Source: a virus. From it: a stretch of DNA of 64,000 nt. The DNA lies in the IMG/VR virus record IMGVR_UViG_3300048672_000970, positions 1-64,000 of that record; one strand, 5' to 3'. This document shows positions 27,073 through 36,034 of the stretch, in pieces. Made by a program: the position numbers and the translations under genes. Positions within the stretch are counted from its first letter, which is position 1. Each line of letters opens with the position of its first letter. Below the pieces are notes generated by a model that saw only the letters and a list, made by a program, of their open reading frames with translations, was not told the DNA's origin and ran no database searches.

Positions 27073-28410
27073 TTACAGTTTTAGTTCGTTCAGTTCACGG
27101 ATATACATCTTTTCCGGCGTATCCGCTTCAACCGTCAGTTTCTTTTCTTCCAGTTGCGTAATGTCTGTTTCCAGTTCAGCAATTTTCGTCTTAGTCAAAT
27201 TCCACATCGGCATGTCGAGTAGTCGGTCATAAGAAGAAAATTCATTGGCTAGCAACAGGGCAATCAATTCGGCTTTCGCCGTCTCCTTGAATATGTTTAC
27301 GTTCGTCAGGTAAAACTTGATAAATCGAATCTTCTCTTTCGCCCACGCGATATCATAGGCAATCTTTTCGAGTAGTTTGATTTTACGAACTTCATACTGA
27401 CCCATGCGCCACATGACAAATTCTTCTAGCATTTCTTCCACGCAGGCGAATTTGGTAATGGTTCCTGACGCATCCCACATGGTAACGTTCTCCGTATTTT
27501 TCACCCGTAGGCCTAGCAGGTCGATGAGTTCTTCTTCCGACTTAGCAAAAGTTTCTCTATCGACATAAACTGAAAAATCAATACCAGTTTCTTCACCTGA
27601 GAAATTATCACAGTCTTTGATAACACCCTCATCAATCAGTTCCGTCAGTTTTTGCTTATACGCAAAAGCTTCGATGGTAAACGGAATCTCAGTCACTTTG
27701 ATGACAGGGGTCTTGCCCGCTACTTTGGTAATTTTTCCCGAGACGATAACTTGTCCAGTGGTTTTAGATTTTTCGACAGTTCCCGTAAATCCTTCCCAAT
27801 ACGGGACTAATGAATTAGGTTCCAGTTTGTTACCTTTCAAAACCTGCTTGATGGCCTTGACAATATCTTTCGGATTGTAGCTGAAGATGTTAGTCGCGTG
27901 ACCAGTTCCCATCCCTGCTACACCATTGAGTAATGTGATAGGTAGAATCGGAATAAAGAATCTTGGTTCAACTCGCATCCCGTCCGACAGTTTCTGTTCA
28001 AGGATGAGGTCATCTTCCTTCCTGAACAGCTTGCGAAAGATGGCAGTGTTCAGTTTGGTTTTGACATATCGAGAGGCAGATGGTTCAAAAGAGAGTCGAT
28101 TGCCAAATTGGCCGTGAGCTTCAAACAGAGGAACGTTATTCGTTCCCGCAAATTTCTGCGCCATCTTAATGATAGTGCCTTCCATACTGACCGCGCCGTG
28201 CCGGTAATCAGTGATGGAGCAAACGGCCGCAGCAATTCGTTCGACCGTATCTTTATCGGCCGATTCCCCTCTCGCCAAAATGCCCCACAATGCCTTTCGC
28301 TGGGATTCTTTCAGTCCGTCAAGAAAAGGAATATGACGGACGTTAGATTGGTTTGAAAAATGAATGAGTTTGGTGTCAATGAACTCAGAGGTGGTGGTTG
28401 TGTTTACCAT
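27073..28410 (-). CDS. T4 gp52-like type II DNA topoisomerase, cleavage subunit
   Basis: Corresponds to the breakage-reunion (GyrA/ParC N-terminal) subunit. The conserved set is visible: GLKESQRKALWG (32-43), MEGTIIKMAQKFAGTNNVPLF, GQFGNRLSFEPSASRYVKTKL with the DNA-linking tyrosine near 115, and GMGTGHATNIFSYNP. Length 445 aa equals that of T4 gp52 (442 aa). It pairs with the downstream 28450-30501 ATPase subunit to relax DNA and support replication initiation and segregation. A terminator separates the two genes. Confidence 0.92.
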   Translation of the reverse strand: MVNTTTTSEFIDTKLIHFSNQSNVRHIPFLDGLKESQRKALWGILARGESADKDTVERIAAAVCSITDYRHGAVSMEGTIIKMAQKFAGTNNVPLFEAHGQFGNRLSFEPSASRYVKTKLNTAIFRKLFRKEDDLILEQKLSDGMRVEPRFFIPILPITLLNGVAGMGTGHATNIFSYNPKDIVKAIKQVLKGNKLEPNSLVPYWEGFTGTVEKSKTTGQVIVSGKITKVAGKTPVIKVTEIPFTIEAFAYKQKLTELIDEGVIKDCDNFSGEETGIDFSVYVDRETFAKSEEELIDLLGLRVKNTENVTMWDASGTITKFACVEEMLEEFVMWRMGQYEVRKIKLLEKIAYDIAWAKEKIRFIKFYLTNVNIFKETAKAELIALLLANEFSSYDRLLDMPMWNLTKTKIAELETDITQLEEKKLTVEADTPEKMYIRELNELKL

Positions 28411-28425
28411 ACTTTCCTTAAAATA

Positions 28426-28443
28426 GGCGGGACGAGTCCCGCC
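28426..28443 (-). terminator. Rho-independent terminator after topoisomerase ATPase gene
   Basis: GGCGGGAC / GTCCCGCC stem of 8 bp with a 2-base centre, followed on the minus strand by TATTTT, between the two topoisomerase genes. Confidence 0.7.
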
Positions 28444-28449
28444 GTTACA

Positions 28450-30501
28450 TTAATCTTCTGACTTGAAATAGTTTGCGCCGGCCAGCCAAGTTTTGCGCGC
28501 GTCCGGAATCTTATCATTGAATGCAAGGTTCAGTTTCGCAAAATCAGCAGCTTCCAGGGCAGTAATTCTAACCAAGTGTTTTTCAGGATTTTGAATGAAT
28601 CGAGAAAAGTCTTTGGTGGCAAATGTGCCAAGTCCTTTGTAATACTCTACCTTATGTTTCGGCGCAGTTTTCGCCCAAGCAAGATAATCTTCTTCCATGA
28701 AAAATTCATGATGCTGCTTTCCTACGGTCGCAATATAGAGTGGCGTATTGAATCGATAGATGGCTGCATGCTTAAACAATTCCGGCCAGAACTTAGCAAA
28801 GAAACTGAACATGAGGGCAGCAATATGATGACCATCATTATCGTAATCACTCAGAATGATAAACTTTGAAAAGCGGGCGTTAAGGCGACGTACGTGTGTT
28901 ATACCGATATTCGCTTCATACTGTTTCAGTTGGTCATCAGTGGGTGATACTTTAACTCGCAGCATGTCGGCCACTAACGTCTGATTGGCGTCGAGTAGCA
29001 TGTCGTTTTCATTATACAGCTTTCCATTACTCATCACCCAATCACCTTCTGGCAAAATGCCAGATTCTGTCAAATAGAGTCCGGAGGCGATGAGGAAATT
29101 GGCAAATTCTTCCGTATCGTGTACTTTCTTCATATCGATGTTATAGACATTCTTCGGCGTACCCTTCAGTGCAAACGCGCCGATATAAGGACTTTTTCCA
29201 CGAGCTGATTGAATGGAGTTAAGAGCTGACAATCCTTCCGTAATGTACATTTCGCACTTGTGCCGTTCATTTCGAGAATTAGCGTCAGTGAATTTGTCCA
29301 CATGCTTTGGATTGGTTTTACTCAACTCCTTTTTCTTCTTAGCCATTTCCGCATCAATAGCCGCCTGTTCTTTCGCTTTCGCCCAGGAGAGAACTGATTG
29401 GATAATGTCAGATTTCAGAATTTTACCAATGAACTTATCAGGCGCCGACCAAGAAGTTTTATATTCAGATACTTGCGAAGTCATGAATTCCTTCGTCTGT
29501 GAATTAAACTTTGGCCGATTGATGCTGGCAGAAATGAATACTCGCAGATGGGATTTGATGTCACTTGGCTTAACATCAACCTTATGCTTTTTCTTGATAT
29601 GTTCTCTAACCGAGCTGACAATCTGATTGGCGACATAATCAATGTGCGTGCCACCCGTATAAGTTTCGATTGAGTTGACAAAACTTACCTGTTCAAATCC
29701 GTCAGAAGCCGCGACAGCTACTGTCCAATCGGGCGTCACATCAATGACAAATTCATCCGTGTATAAATGGATGTAATCTGAAAAAGATTTGATTTGGACA
29801 CGTTCACCATTCAGGTAAAACTTGATACCGGGGTTACAGGCTGCCGCGTCCATGACCCGCTTGATGAATTTGGCCTGATGGTCATCGTCCAGATGGGGGA
29901 TGCCAAAATAGGCGAAATCGGGCGTAAACGTGATGGTTGTGCCGTTCTTCGAGTTCGCCCTGATTTGTGGCTCTGAAATCGTTCTAAGGCCATCCCGATA
30001 GGTCTGCCGGAACATCTTCTTGCCATCGCACGATTCAACTGAAAACACGGTAGAAAGAATGCAGGTGGCAGTTGAACCAAGGCCATTTGTCCCTGCTAGT
30101 TGTTGGTCTTGTTCATCCTTGAAATTTGAGCCGGCGTGAATGGTGGTGAAAATGGTTTCAGCCACGTACTTTCCGGATACCGGATGAATTTCAACCGGAA
30201 TGCCGCGCCCGTTATCAGCGACTGAAATTTCTTTATCACTAACTGTCACGCGAATAGTGTCCATGACGTTCGGCGCGCGTTTGTATTCATCAATCGCGTT
30301 GTCTAGAATTTCAGAGAAGATTTTGATGATGGCTGGAATATAAGTTAGTTCCCGATTAACCATCTTTCCCTGTCCGTTATCAAACACCCAAGTTGTTTGA
30401 GTATTCGGCTTGACATCGCCGACATACATTCCTGGCCGGTGTCGTACTGCCGCGATAGGGTCAAGAATTTGATAATCTGATACTGAAGGTGTAGTTGTCA
30501 T
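28450..30501 (-). CDS. T4 gp39-like type II DNA topoisomerase, ATPase/TOPRIM subunit
   Basis: A GyrB/ParE-type protein of 683 aa. The N-terminal GHKL ATPase has EILDNAIDE (64-72), DNGRGIP (96-102) and LAGTNGLGS (135-143). The TOPRIM part has EGLSAL (E-G in motif I) and SDYDNDGHH (D-x-D-x-D-G in motif II). The length fits fusion of the T4 gp39 and gp60 parts into one chain; in T4 these are split. It forms the holoenzyme with the gp52-like protein encoded next to it. Confidence 0.93.
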   Translation of the reverse strand: MTTTPSVSDYQILDPIAAVRHRPGMYVGDVKPNTQTTWVFDNGQGKMVNRELTYIPAIIKIFSEILDNAIDEYKRAPNVMDTIRVTVSDKEISVADNGRGIPVEIHPVSGKYVAETIFTTIHAGSNFKDEQDQQLAGTNGLGSTATCILSTVFSVESCDGKKMFRQTYRDGLRTISEPQIRANSKNGTTITFTPDFAYFGIPHLDDDHQAKFIKRVMDAAACNPGIKFYLNGERVQIKSFSDYIHLYTDEFVIDVTPDWTVAVAASDGFEQVSFVNSIETYTGGTHIDYVANQIVSSVREHIKKKHKVDVKPSDIKSHLRVFISASINRPKFNSQTKEFMTSQVSEYKTSWSAPDKFIGKILKSDIIQSVLSWAKAKEQAAIDAEMAKKKKELSKTNPKHVDKFTDANSRNERHKCEMYITEGLSALNSIQSARGKSPYIGAFALKGTPKNVYNIDMKKVHDTEEFANFLIASGLYLTESGILPEGDWVMSNGKLYNENDMLLDANQTLVADMLRVKVSPTDDQLKQYEANIGITHVRRLNARFSKFIILSDYDNDGHHIAALMFSFFAKFWPELFKHAAIYRFNTPLYIATVGKQHHEFFMEEDYLAWAKTAPKHKVEYYKGLGTFATKDFSRFIQNPEKHLVRITALEAADFAKLNLAFNDKIPDARKTWLAGANYFKSED

Positions 30502-30524
30502 TCATTTCCTTTACTTCAATTGAA

Positions 30525-30546
30525 AACAGCGGCATTACCCGCTGTT
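30525..30546 (-). terminator. Rho-independent terminator
   Basis: AACAGCGG / CCGCTGTT stem of 8 bp with a 6-base loop, then TTTTC on the minus strand, between the ter cluster and the topoisomerase genes. Confidence 0.65.
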
Positions 30547-30583
30547 CATAAGCCTAACACATTGTTAGTTAGGAGTTCAGATT

Positions 30584-30718
30584 TCAGTCCAGCTTGAATA
30601 ACACATCAGGCCGGGCGATAATCATCGGAACCCCGCGTATCGTCACTCGTTCGCAAAGCTTCATTGCAAGCCATCGAACAACGCATAACGGTAAAATTTC
30701 ACACCAGAGAGCTAACAT
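30584..30718 (-). CDS. Candidate 44-aa protein
   Basis: MLALWCEILPLCVVRWLAMK opens a 44-codon frame whose ATG lies just after the stop of the VWA gene, with AAAGGTTG (overlapping that stop) as ribosome binding site. The N-terminal 20 residues are hydrophobic and may form a membrane anchor; the rest is basic. It is the last gene of the ter-like cluster before a terminator. Confidence 0.45.
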   Translation of the reverse strand: MLALWCEILPLCVVRWLAMKLCERVTIRGVPMIIARPDVLFKLD

Positions 30719-30721
30719 ATT

Positions 30722-31438
30722 TCAACCTTTGTTAATCCAGTTGAGCAGTTTATCAGAAAGAAACTTGTCATACAGGTCTTCATCAGACAGATTGTTGAAC
30801 GAGTTAATGTCGGTGACACGAACATAACTGACGTTTTCTTTCCCTGCATATTGTTCAAGGTGCGGGAACGATGCATTCCGGTCGTTATTCATCCCGACAA
30901 AAATGATGAACTGGTCATTCATTTGGGAGAGAATGCTTCGGGTCGCTTGATGGTCTGAATTTTCTCCGTCAGTGACGAAAAAGACAATAGACCGCTTTTG
31001 AATCACAGGTTCCGCCTTCTTACCAAACCATGAAGACACTTTACCAATAAGCGAAGAACTTGCCTGTTTCTTTTCAGCGATGACTTGCAGCACAAAACTG
31101 TAATCAGTCCCATGACCATATCCGGGGACATTCCGAATGATTTCTCGCTGAACATAATTCGGGTAGTTACTTTCGTTAACAGAACCTACCAGATTGGCCG
31201 AACTGGCACCGTCTGAAAAAGTATAAACCTCCATTTGCTTGTCCGGGTCAAAAACCAGCGCCCACGGAATAACGCGCGTCAGAAAATCATTAGTCAGACC
31301 TTCTTCATGCTCATCGTGAAATGAGCCTGAAACATCTAGGACAAATTTAACGTCCATCGCCGGAATGGCGATATTCTTCTTTGCCATCGACAGCTTGAGC
31401 GCCGAGGTGGACTTTTGAGTATTCAATTGGAGAGCCAT
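30722..31438 (-). CDS. TerF-like VWA-domain protein
   Basis: A von Willebrand A domain fills most of the 238 residues. The metal-ion-dependent adhesion site has D-x-S-x-S in VLDVSGSF (33-40), a later Thr in HGTDYSF, and VTDGENSD. The family match is to the VWA domain of TerF of tellurite-resistance operons, in line with the neighbouring TerD, TelA and TerC proteins. Such proteins are thought to act with TerD in calcium-linked stress and membrane complexes. The N-terminal MALQLNTQKSTSALKLSM resembles the start of the TerD-like protein in the same operon. Confidence 0.8.
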   Translation of the reverse strand: MALQLNTQKSTSALKLSMAKKNIAIPAMDVKFVLDVSGSFHDEHEEGLTNDFLTRVIPWALVFDPDKQMEVYTFSDGASSANLVGSVNESNYPNYVQREIIRNVPGYGHGTDYSFVLQVIAEKKQASSSLIGKVSSWFGKKAEPVIQKRSIVFFVTDGENSDHQATRSILSQMNDQFIIFVGMNNDRNASFPHLEQYAGKENVSYVRVTDINSFNNLSDEDLYDKFLSDKLLNWINKG

Positions 31439-31449
31439 GTTAATTCCTT

Positions 31450-32199
31450 TCAGGTAAGGTCAAGAGAAAATTGCTGCTGTTTAATCGTGCTGAATTGATT
31501 GGCTTGCGCGAGCGCAACGTAATTATCGAACGTCGGTATCCTCACATTGATGATGAGGTCTATTTCATTTTGCACTCGTTCGACCAGCAAAAGGATACCA
31601 TCAACTTGCTGCAAAACCGACAAAGCCAGCAGACAACTTTTCACCAACCCCTCTTGTTTGACAAAATGCAAATTATTGCGATTTTTGGCAAAAACGACTG
31701 CTAATACCTTGCTTTCAAATTCAGCCCTATTTTTCACCGAAGTTAGCTGATTTTGAGCGGATGTTAACTGCTGTTTATAAGAAGTTAACGACAGTTGTTT
31801 CATTTCTTTGGCGATTTCAACAATTTTCACGTTTGTTGTGAGAACGGTTTTGGCCGGATCTGGCCTAAACCATTTTGCATTAAGTGATTCGATGCACGAT
31901 GAAATGGAGCTGATGAATTGCTGAATGAGGAATTGTGCTTTAGTGAGAATTGGTGAGCCAATCAAACTATTGATGGTGTTGATTTGTGAAGTGATGTCGG
32001 ATTGGAGAGTGGTGGACGTAGATTCTGAAAAAGAGTTACACCCTTTCAGAATCTTGTCCACATCTTCTTGGAAGAATGGGATGACATCGGCTTCCACATA
32101 CATCGGCGTGAGAACTGTGCCAATTCTGGTAATTGGTCGAGTTGATGGCCCCGATGGCGTGGCCGGTGTGCCGATAGGCTTACCAATCATCGTGACCAT
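31450..32199 (-). CDS. Hypothetical protein in ter-like cluster (249 aa)
   Basis: Lies between TerF-like and TerD-like genes. The N-terminal 35 residues are Pro/Thr/Ser rich, the remainder is largely helical with Ser/Gln-rich stretches (SESTSTTLQSDITSQINTI; TSYKQQLTSAQNQLTSVKN), predicting coiled coils. No family is recognised. Its place suggests a partner of the ter proteins. Confidence 0.6.
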   Translation of the reverse strand: MVTMIGKPIGTPATPSGPSTRPITRIGTVLTPMYVEADVIPFFQEDVDKILKGCNSFSESTSTTLQSDITSQINTINSLIGSPILTKAQFLIQQFISSISSCIESLNAKWFRPDPAKTVLTTNVKIVEIAKEMKQLSLTSYKQQLTSAQNQLTSVKNRAEFESKVLAVVFAKNRNNLHFVKQEGLVKSCLLALSVLQQVDGILLLVERVQNEIDLIINVRIPTFDNYVALAQANQFSTIKQQQFSLDLT

Positions 32200-32207
32200 C
32201 TTTTTCC

Positions 32208-32858
32208 TTAAGAGTAAACTTCCAGAACAGCGTTAAATTCGCCCTTGAACACAGATACTTGCGTGACGAACACCAGCGAGCCATTATTAGGGTCGATGGT
32301 GAATGCACCAAGTTGTACACCATTGTATCCGGCAAATTCTTGTCCAGTGAGCGAAACGTCGAGAAGGACGTTGCCAGTAGAACTAACAACCTTGACAGCC
32401 GCATCGGTAATGTCGGCAAACGTCTTGTTGTTCGGCGGTTGATTATGAATCATTGCCACCAGTGGAATTTCAATCGGCGCGGAACGGGCCGGAAAGAGTG
32501 ACGGATTGATTTTAATCCATTCATCATCCGTGCCAGCATCACCATTCAGCGCATCCTTCGAGTGGAGCAGGGCACCGTTAAAGATTCCAAACGTGCCATC
32601 CGGATTGAGTGGCAGCGTGCCAACTTCAACCATCTGTCCATTTTCCCGAACCTTCCGAATGACGTTATAGGTCGAAAGAATTTCATCGAAATCAGTGACC
32701 TTCGCGCCGTTAGGCGTTTGACATGCGAACAGTGCATGTAGGTCAAGGTCAGCAGAACCAGACCAGTTCAGGAAGACAGTGACAGTTTCTGCCTTACTGG
32801 TATTGAGGGACAGGGATTGGCGTTGGGTTGCCTTCGTAACATTCACCTTCAGAGCCAT
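32208..32858 (-). CDS. terD: TerD-family tellurite/stress-resistance protein
   Basis: The 216-residue protein matches TerD in layout: VFLNWSGSADLDLHALF (the D-L-D-L strand), DDEWIKINPSLFPARSAPIEIPLVAMIHN (a TerD hallmark) and FADITDAAVKVV. TerD proteins bind calcium with clustered Asp residues and are linked to tellurite resistance, phage inhibition and colicin resistance; in phages their role is unknown. The usual G-D-N-x-T-G calcium loop appears modified here (LNGDAGTDDEW). GGAGAAATC precedes the ATG. Confidence 0.85.
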   Translation of the reverse strand: MALKVNVTKATQRQSLSLNTSKAETVTVFLNWSGSADLDLHALFACQTPNGAKVTDFDEILSTYNVIRKVRENGQMVEVGTLPLNPDGTFGIFNGALLHSKDALNGDAGTDDEWIKINPSLFPARSAPIEIPLVAMIHNQPPNNKTFADITDAAVKVVSSTGNVLLDVSLTGQEFAGYNGVQLGAFTIDPNNGSLVFVTQVSVFKGEFNAVLEVYS

Positions 32859-32869
32859 GATTTCTCCTT

Positions 32870-34075
32870 TTACATAGACCGATTAACACCCGGTTGAATC
32901 CGGGTTCCAAGCTGACCGAGAGTTTGAGTGACACTGGTCAGAGTATTCCACGCCACATCAAATTGTTGCTGTTGATTGGCACGGGCAGTTTCGATTTCCG
33001 ATTGCAGGGCTGCGATGTCATTCACCGTTTGTTGCAGGCGTTCAGCTTCTCGCACTCGGTTATCTCCCATCATTTTAGCAGACTTGAGAGCCACTTGTCC
33101 AGTCAGTTGCCCACGAACAGCGGCAAGATTTTCGTCCAAAGCTTGCCCTTGTAGCATGTTCCGCTGCAGAGTTGCAGTCACCAATGCTTGATGAATGTTA
33201 AGCATCGTCATCTTGATATTGGTGAATCGACTCAGTGCCGTTGACGTACTTTCCGTTAGGGTAATGATACCTGCTTCTTCCAGTTGAGTAATAACCAATT
33301 GGTCGGTCGGCAGCTTAAGCATGGCCGACGATAGGAAAATGGTGCGACTTTCAAGAGCGGCCAATTTCTGTTTCAGTTCAGACAGTTCATAGCCGTCAAG
33401 TTTCCCTTCCGCTTCAATCGCCTGAAAATCTTTTTTGCTCTTAGCAAGAATGAGCATCATGAATGCCACATCAGTTGTAAAGTCGGTAAACGCCTTTTGA
33501 TAAGCAGCCTTCAGTTTTTGCATTTCTTGAATAGACACAATCTGCTTTTGCTGGTCACGTTCAAGTTCAGCTTGCATCTTGTTAATGACATCATTCAGAT
33601 TTTTAGTCTTACCACGCAGAGTGATGCTAAGTCCGTTAATTACTTCATCAATGGCATTGTTGAGTTTCTTTTTAGAAAACATGCCAACAAACTTAGCCAT
33701 CGTCCCCGGTTGCGGATTGATAACTTGAGCAGCCAGTTCACCAACCTTTTCCTTTTCAATTTCTGCATTCAGTTCTTTAACCAGACGGTAAACAACCGGA
33801 GATTCACTGGAACACCGAGAAAGAAAATCACTGACGGTCTTCGCCAAACCCTTTTCAGCCGTATCGGCCAGCTTTGAAATATCGAGCAGATTAACGTCCT
33901 GCAGCGAAAATGAGTTAGCTTGTGCAACGGCTGCTTGCGTCATTTGCGGGGAAAGCTTGGTCGGGAAAGTTTCCAGCACCGACATATCTAGTGAAGGTTG
34001 TTGATAAATCGACGCGGAACTCGATTGTACGGGTTGACCAAAAGAAACGGGCTTGAACAGAGTTTGAGCGGACAT
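32870..34075 (-). CDS. telA: TelA/KlaA-family toxic-anion resistance protein
   Basis: A helical 401-residue protein with the TelA layout: an N-terminal leader, then YQKAFTDFTTDVAFMMLILAKSKKDF, AALESRTIFLSSAMLKLP, and SRFTNIKMTMLNIHQALVTATLQ, the last being a typical TelA signature with a C-terminal helical pair. In plasmids TelA with KilA and TelB gives tellurite resistance; the biochemical role is unknown. It follows TerD-type genes in many bacteria, and the same order is kept here. Cytoplasmic or membrane-associated. Confidence 0.85.
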   Translation of the reverse strand: MSAQTLFKPVSFGQPVQSSSASIYQQPSLDMSVLETFPTKLSPQMTQAAVAQANSFSLQDVNLLDISKLADTAEKGLAKTVSDFLSRCSSESPVVYRLVKELNAEIEKEKVGELAAQVINPQPGTMAKFVGMFSKKKLNNAIDEVINGLSITLRGKTKNLNDVINKMQAELERDQQKQIVSIQEMQKLKAAYQKAFTDFTTDVAFMMLILAKSKKDFQAIEAEGKLDGYELSELKQKLAALESRTIFLSSAMLKLPTDQLVITQLEEAGIITLTESTSTALSRFTNIKMTMLNIHQALVTATLQRNMLQGQALDENLAAVRGQLTGQVALKSAKMMGDNRVREAERLQQTVNDIAALQSEIETARANQQQQFDVAWNTLTSVTQTLGQLGTRIQPGVNRSM

Positions 34076-34110
34076 TAGATACTCCTAAATTGGTTACTTT
34101 CAATTGGGTA

Positions 34111-34128
34111 AAGGGGCCGAAGCCCCTT
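34111..34128 (-). terminator. Hairpin terminator after terC
   Basis: AAGGGGC and GCCCCTT pair around a tetraloop that reads TTCG in the minus-strand transcript, followed by TTT. It lies between the terC stop and the telA start. Confidence 0.65.
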
Positions 34129-34130
34129 GT

Positions 34131-34808
34131 TCAATTCAGAGAGAATGCTCGGTCTTGGCGATGGTACAGATATGTTACCACACCTGCCAGGATACCGGCC
34201 ATCACCATGTTAGTGTGCGGAATCGACCAGATGAAAGTCACCGACAGCAGCATTTCCAGGGCGACATAGGCGAGCAGCGCGGCGCCAAAATCGACCAGAA
34301 CCGGGAACCGTTCCATGATGGCGATAACACCCTTAGAACCCCATACGATGATCGGAATGGACAGGATGATGCCAGCAATTGCGTAGGCAGTTGAATGTTC
34401 GCCGGCACTTTGAGCGGCACTAATGACGGCAAGAACGTTATCGAGGCTCATCGCAAAATCCGCAACAATGATAGTCCAAATGGCGCCACGCAGCGTATCA
34501 GATTGCGCAACTTCATGCTCACCTTCATCATGACCCATCGTTGCAGCCAGATAACCAAGATACCCGGCGCCGGCAACCTTCAGTGCATCGGATAGGTATG
34601 GGACAGAAAGCATCCAGCCGGCGAGAATGAGCATGACAGCTCGCAGTGCGACAGCTCCAGCAGTACCCCAAAAGATACCCTGCTTTTGTAGGGCGGGTGA
34701 TAGACCCATTACCGCCAGTGCAATGACGATAGCATTGTCTGCACCGAGAAGGATATCAATCATGACAATCTTGAAGATTGCCGCAAAGTCAATAGAAAAA
34801 TCAAACAT
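34131..34808 (-). CDS. terC: TerC-family integral membrane protein
   Basis: Seven or so hydrophobic spans and the two TerC signatures: LLGADNAIVIALA (21-33) and ADFAMSLDNVLAV (115-127), each with the acidic D-N pair thought to bind metal. At 225 residues it is like the short YjbE/YkoY subgroup, which exports manganese or loads metal onto exported proteins. In ter operons TerC sits in the inner membrane with TerB and TerD. Here it is the first gene of the cluster. AGGAG precedes the ATG. Confidence 0.9.
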   Translation of the reverse strand: MFDFSIDFAAIFKIVMIDILLGADNAIVIALAVMGLSPALQKQGIFWGTAGAVALRAVMLILAGWMLSVPYLSDALKVAGAGYLGYLAATMGHDEGEHEVAQSDTLRGAIWTIIVADFAMSLDNVLAVISAAQSAGEHSTAYAIAGIILSIPIIVWGSKGVIAIMERFPVLVDFGAALLAYVALEMLLSVTFIWSIPHTNMVMAGILAGVVTYLYHRQDRAFSLN

Positions 34809-34829
34809 GCAAAACTCCTTTAGAGTTGG

Positions 34830-35330
34830 TTAGGAAACGGATTTGGACGCGATGTGTGATTGCAGATTTTGTTCAGCGGTATGAAGTTCGGTTTCTAGCC
34901 GTTTCGTTTTATCCCAGCTATTTTGATATTGCCGGGTAGCCAGCCGCAGGCTGTCGGAAAGTTTCTGCAGAGTGTGAAAATAATACACATCCGACGCATA
35001 TTCATTCAGGTCATAGTACGGGATTCGTATTTCAAAGTAGTCAACCATTCCATTCAGAAAGTTGCCGTATTCATAAGAACAAATTAGAGCGAAATGCAGA
35101 ACCAGCATCCATGCAGAAAATTCACCTGCGCTATTATTAACACGCCGGATGTAAACCCACTTAGCAGAATCAACAATTTTTGTTACATCTGCTTCTCGGA
35201 TACTAGGTTTAGTGACACGAATTACGTCCGTGACAAATTTCTTTTGGTCAGGTTCGTTTTGGAAAGTGTTCAGTAATAGGTTATACTGATATTGAGCAAG
35301 AGCTTCAAAATCACATTGGTTAAGAATCAT
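34830..35330 (-). CDS. Hypothetical protein (166 aa)
   Basis: Starts MILNQCDFEALAQYQYNLL; rich in Tyr and Phe in the centre (ALICSYEYGNFLNGMVDYFEI) with a charged helical tail. No recognised motif. AAAGGAACCCC precedes the ATG. Upstream of terC in the same transcript. Confidence 0.55.
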   Translation of the reverse strand: MILNQCDFEALAQYQYNLLLNTFQNEPDQKKFVTDVIRVTKPSIREADVTKIVDSAKWVYIRRVNNSAGEFSAWMLVLHFALICSYEYGNFLNGMVDYFEIRIPYYDLNEYASDVYYFHTLQKLSDSLRLATRQYQNSWDKTKRLETELHTAEQNLQSHIASKSVS

Positions 35331-35448
35331 GGGGTTCCTTTGTTAAAATACACACTTGAATGACCGCCAGAATAACAAATGATATGATGCATCATGTCCT
35401 TTCAATTCAGTAAAAAACTGTGGTAAAATATGCCAAAACTTATTCAGT

Positions 35449-35769
35449 ATGTCAAATTTCAATTTCGATTGGTGTGTCTACGAAACTAGGCACCCATCAG
35501 GATTCTACTACATCGGAAAAGCGAAAATAGACAGAATTTACAAAGGATACAAAGGAAGTGGCACCCGGTTGAAGACTTCTTTCTTACAAGAAGGTTTTCA
35601 CAAGTCTACATGGAAAACCGACATTTTGCAAGTGTTCAGAACCGAAGAAGAAGCCTATCAATGGGAGGCTTGGTTACTCCCCATTGATAGGCTGGCAGAC
35701 CCGTTTTGTTTGAACAGCAAAGCTGGAGGTAGGCATGCTTCACGGAAAGGTCATTCTGCTTTGCTTTGA
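35449..35769 (+). CDS. GIY-YIG homing-endonuclease-like protein
   Basis: A 106-residue plus-strand gene inserted in a minus-strand block. WCVYETRHPSGFYYIGKAK matches the GIY-YIG core (V-Y near the first strand, YYIG at the second), with YKGSGTRL, a segment frequent in phage homing nucleases, and a Glu in EWEAWL-like sequence (EEAYQWEAWLL). Only the catalytic domain is present; no DNA-binding module follows. No good Shine-Dalgarno is seen. Probably a free-standing mobile endonuclease of low expression. Confidence 0.75.
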   Translation: MSNFNFDWCVYETRHPSGFYYIGKAKIDRIYKGYKGSGTRLKTSFLQEGFHKSTWKTDILQVFRTEEEAYQWEAWLLPIDRLADPFCLNSKAGGRHASRKGHSALL

Positions 35770-35784
35770 CGGTCGGAACGCTGC

Positions 35785-36033
35785 TTAAAGATATTTTCGC
35801 TCAATGGTATATCCACCAGTCAATCGGTCAACCATGTGGTAATCTACAAAATGCAGAATGTATTCAGACCCATGAATTCGCATACCAAATTCGTCAACCT
35901 GACACCGCACTTCTTGGCCCTGGTTAATCGGAATGGATTTAACCCTATTGAACAGCCTGTCCCAAAGATTCAACTACTCTGCTTCGTAGATAGATGCAGA
36001 AATGTCTGATTTGGTGGCACTATAATCAGTCAT
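35785..36033 (-). pseudogene. 82-codon frame interrupted by an in-frame TAG
   Basis: AAGGGAAGTAAC precedes ATG at 36033, giving MTDYSATKSDISASIYEAE, then TAG at 35974-35976, and the same frame continues at once with TTG (LNLWDRLFNRVK...) to 35785. Either the TTG is a coupled start for a 62-residue protein, the TAG is read through, or the gene is broken. TAG is used as a normal stop elsewhere in the window (for example at 57873-57875), so general recoding is unlikely. Function unknown. Confidence 0.45.
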
Positions 36034-36034
36034 G

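Noticed and set aside
35785-36033. Stop-codon reassignment of TAG in this phage
   Set aside because: Other genes end in TAG (for example at 57873-57875), and the only tRNA seen is tRNA-Lys(TTT), not a suppressor.
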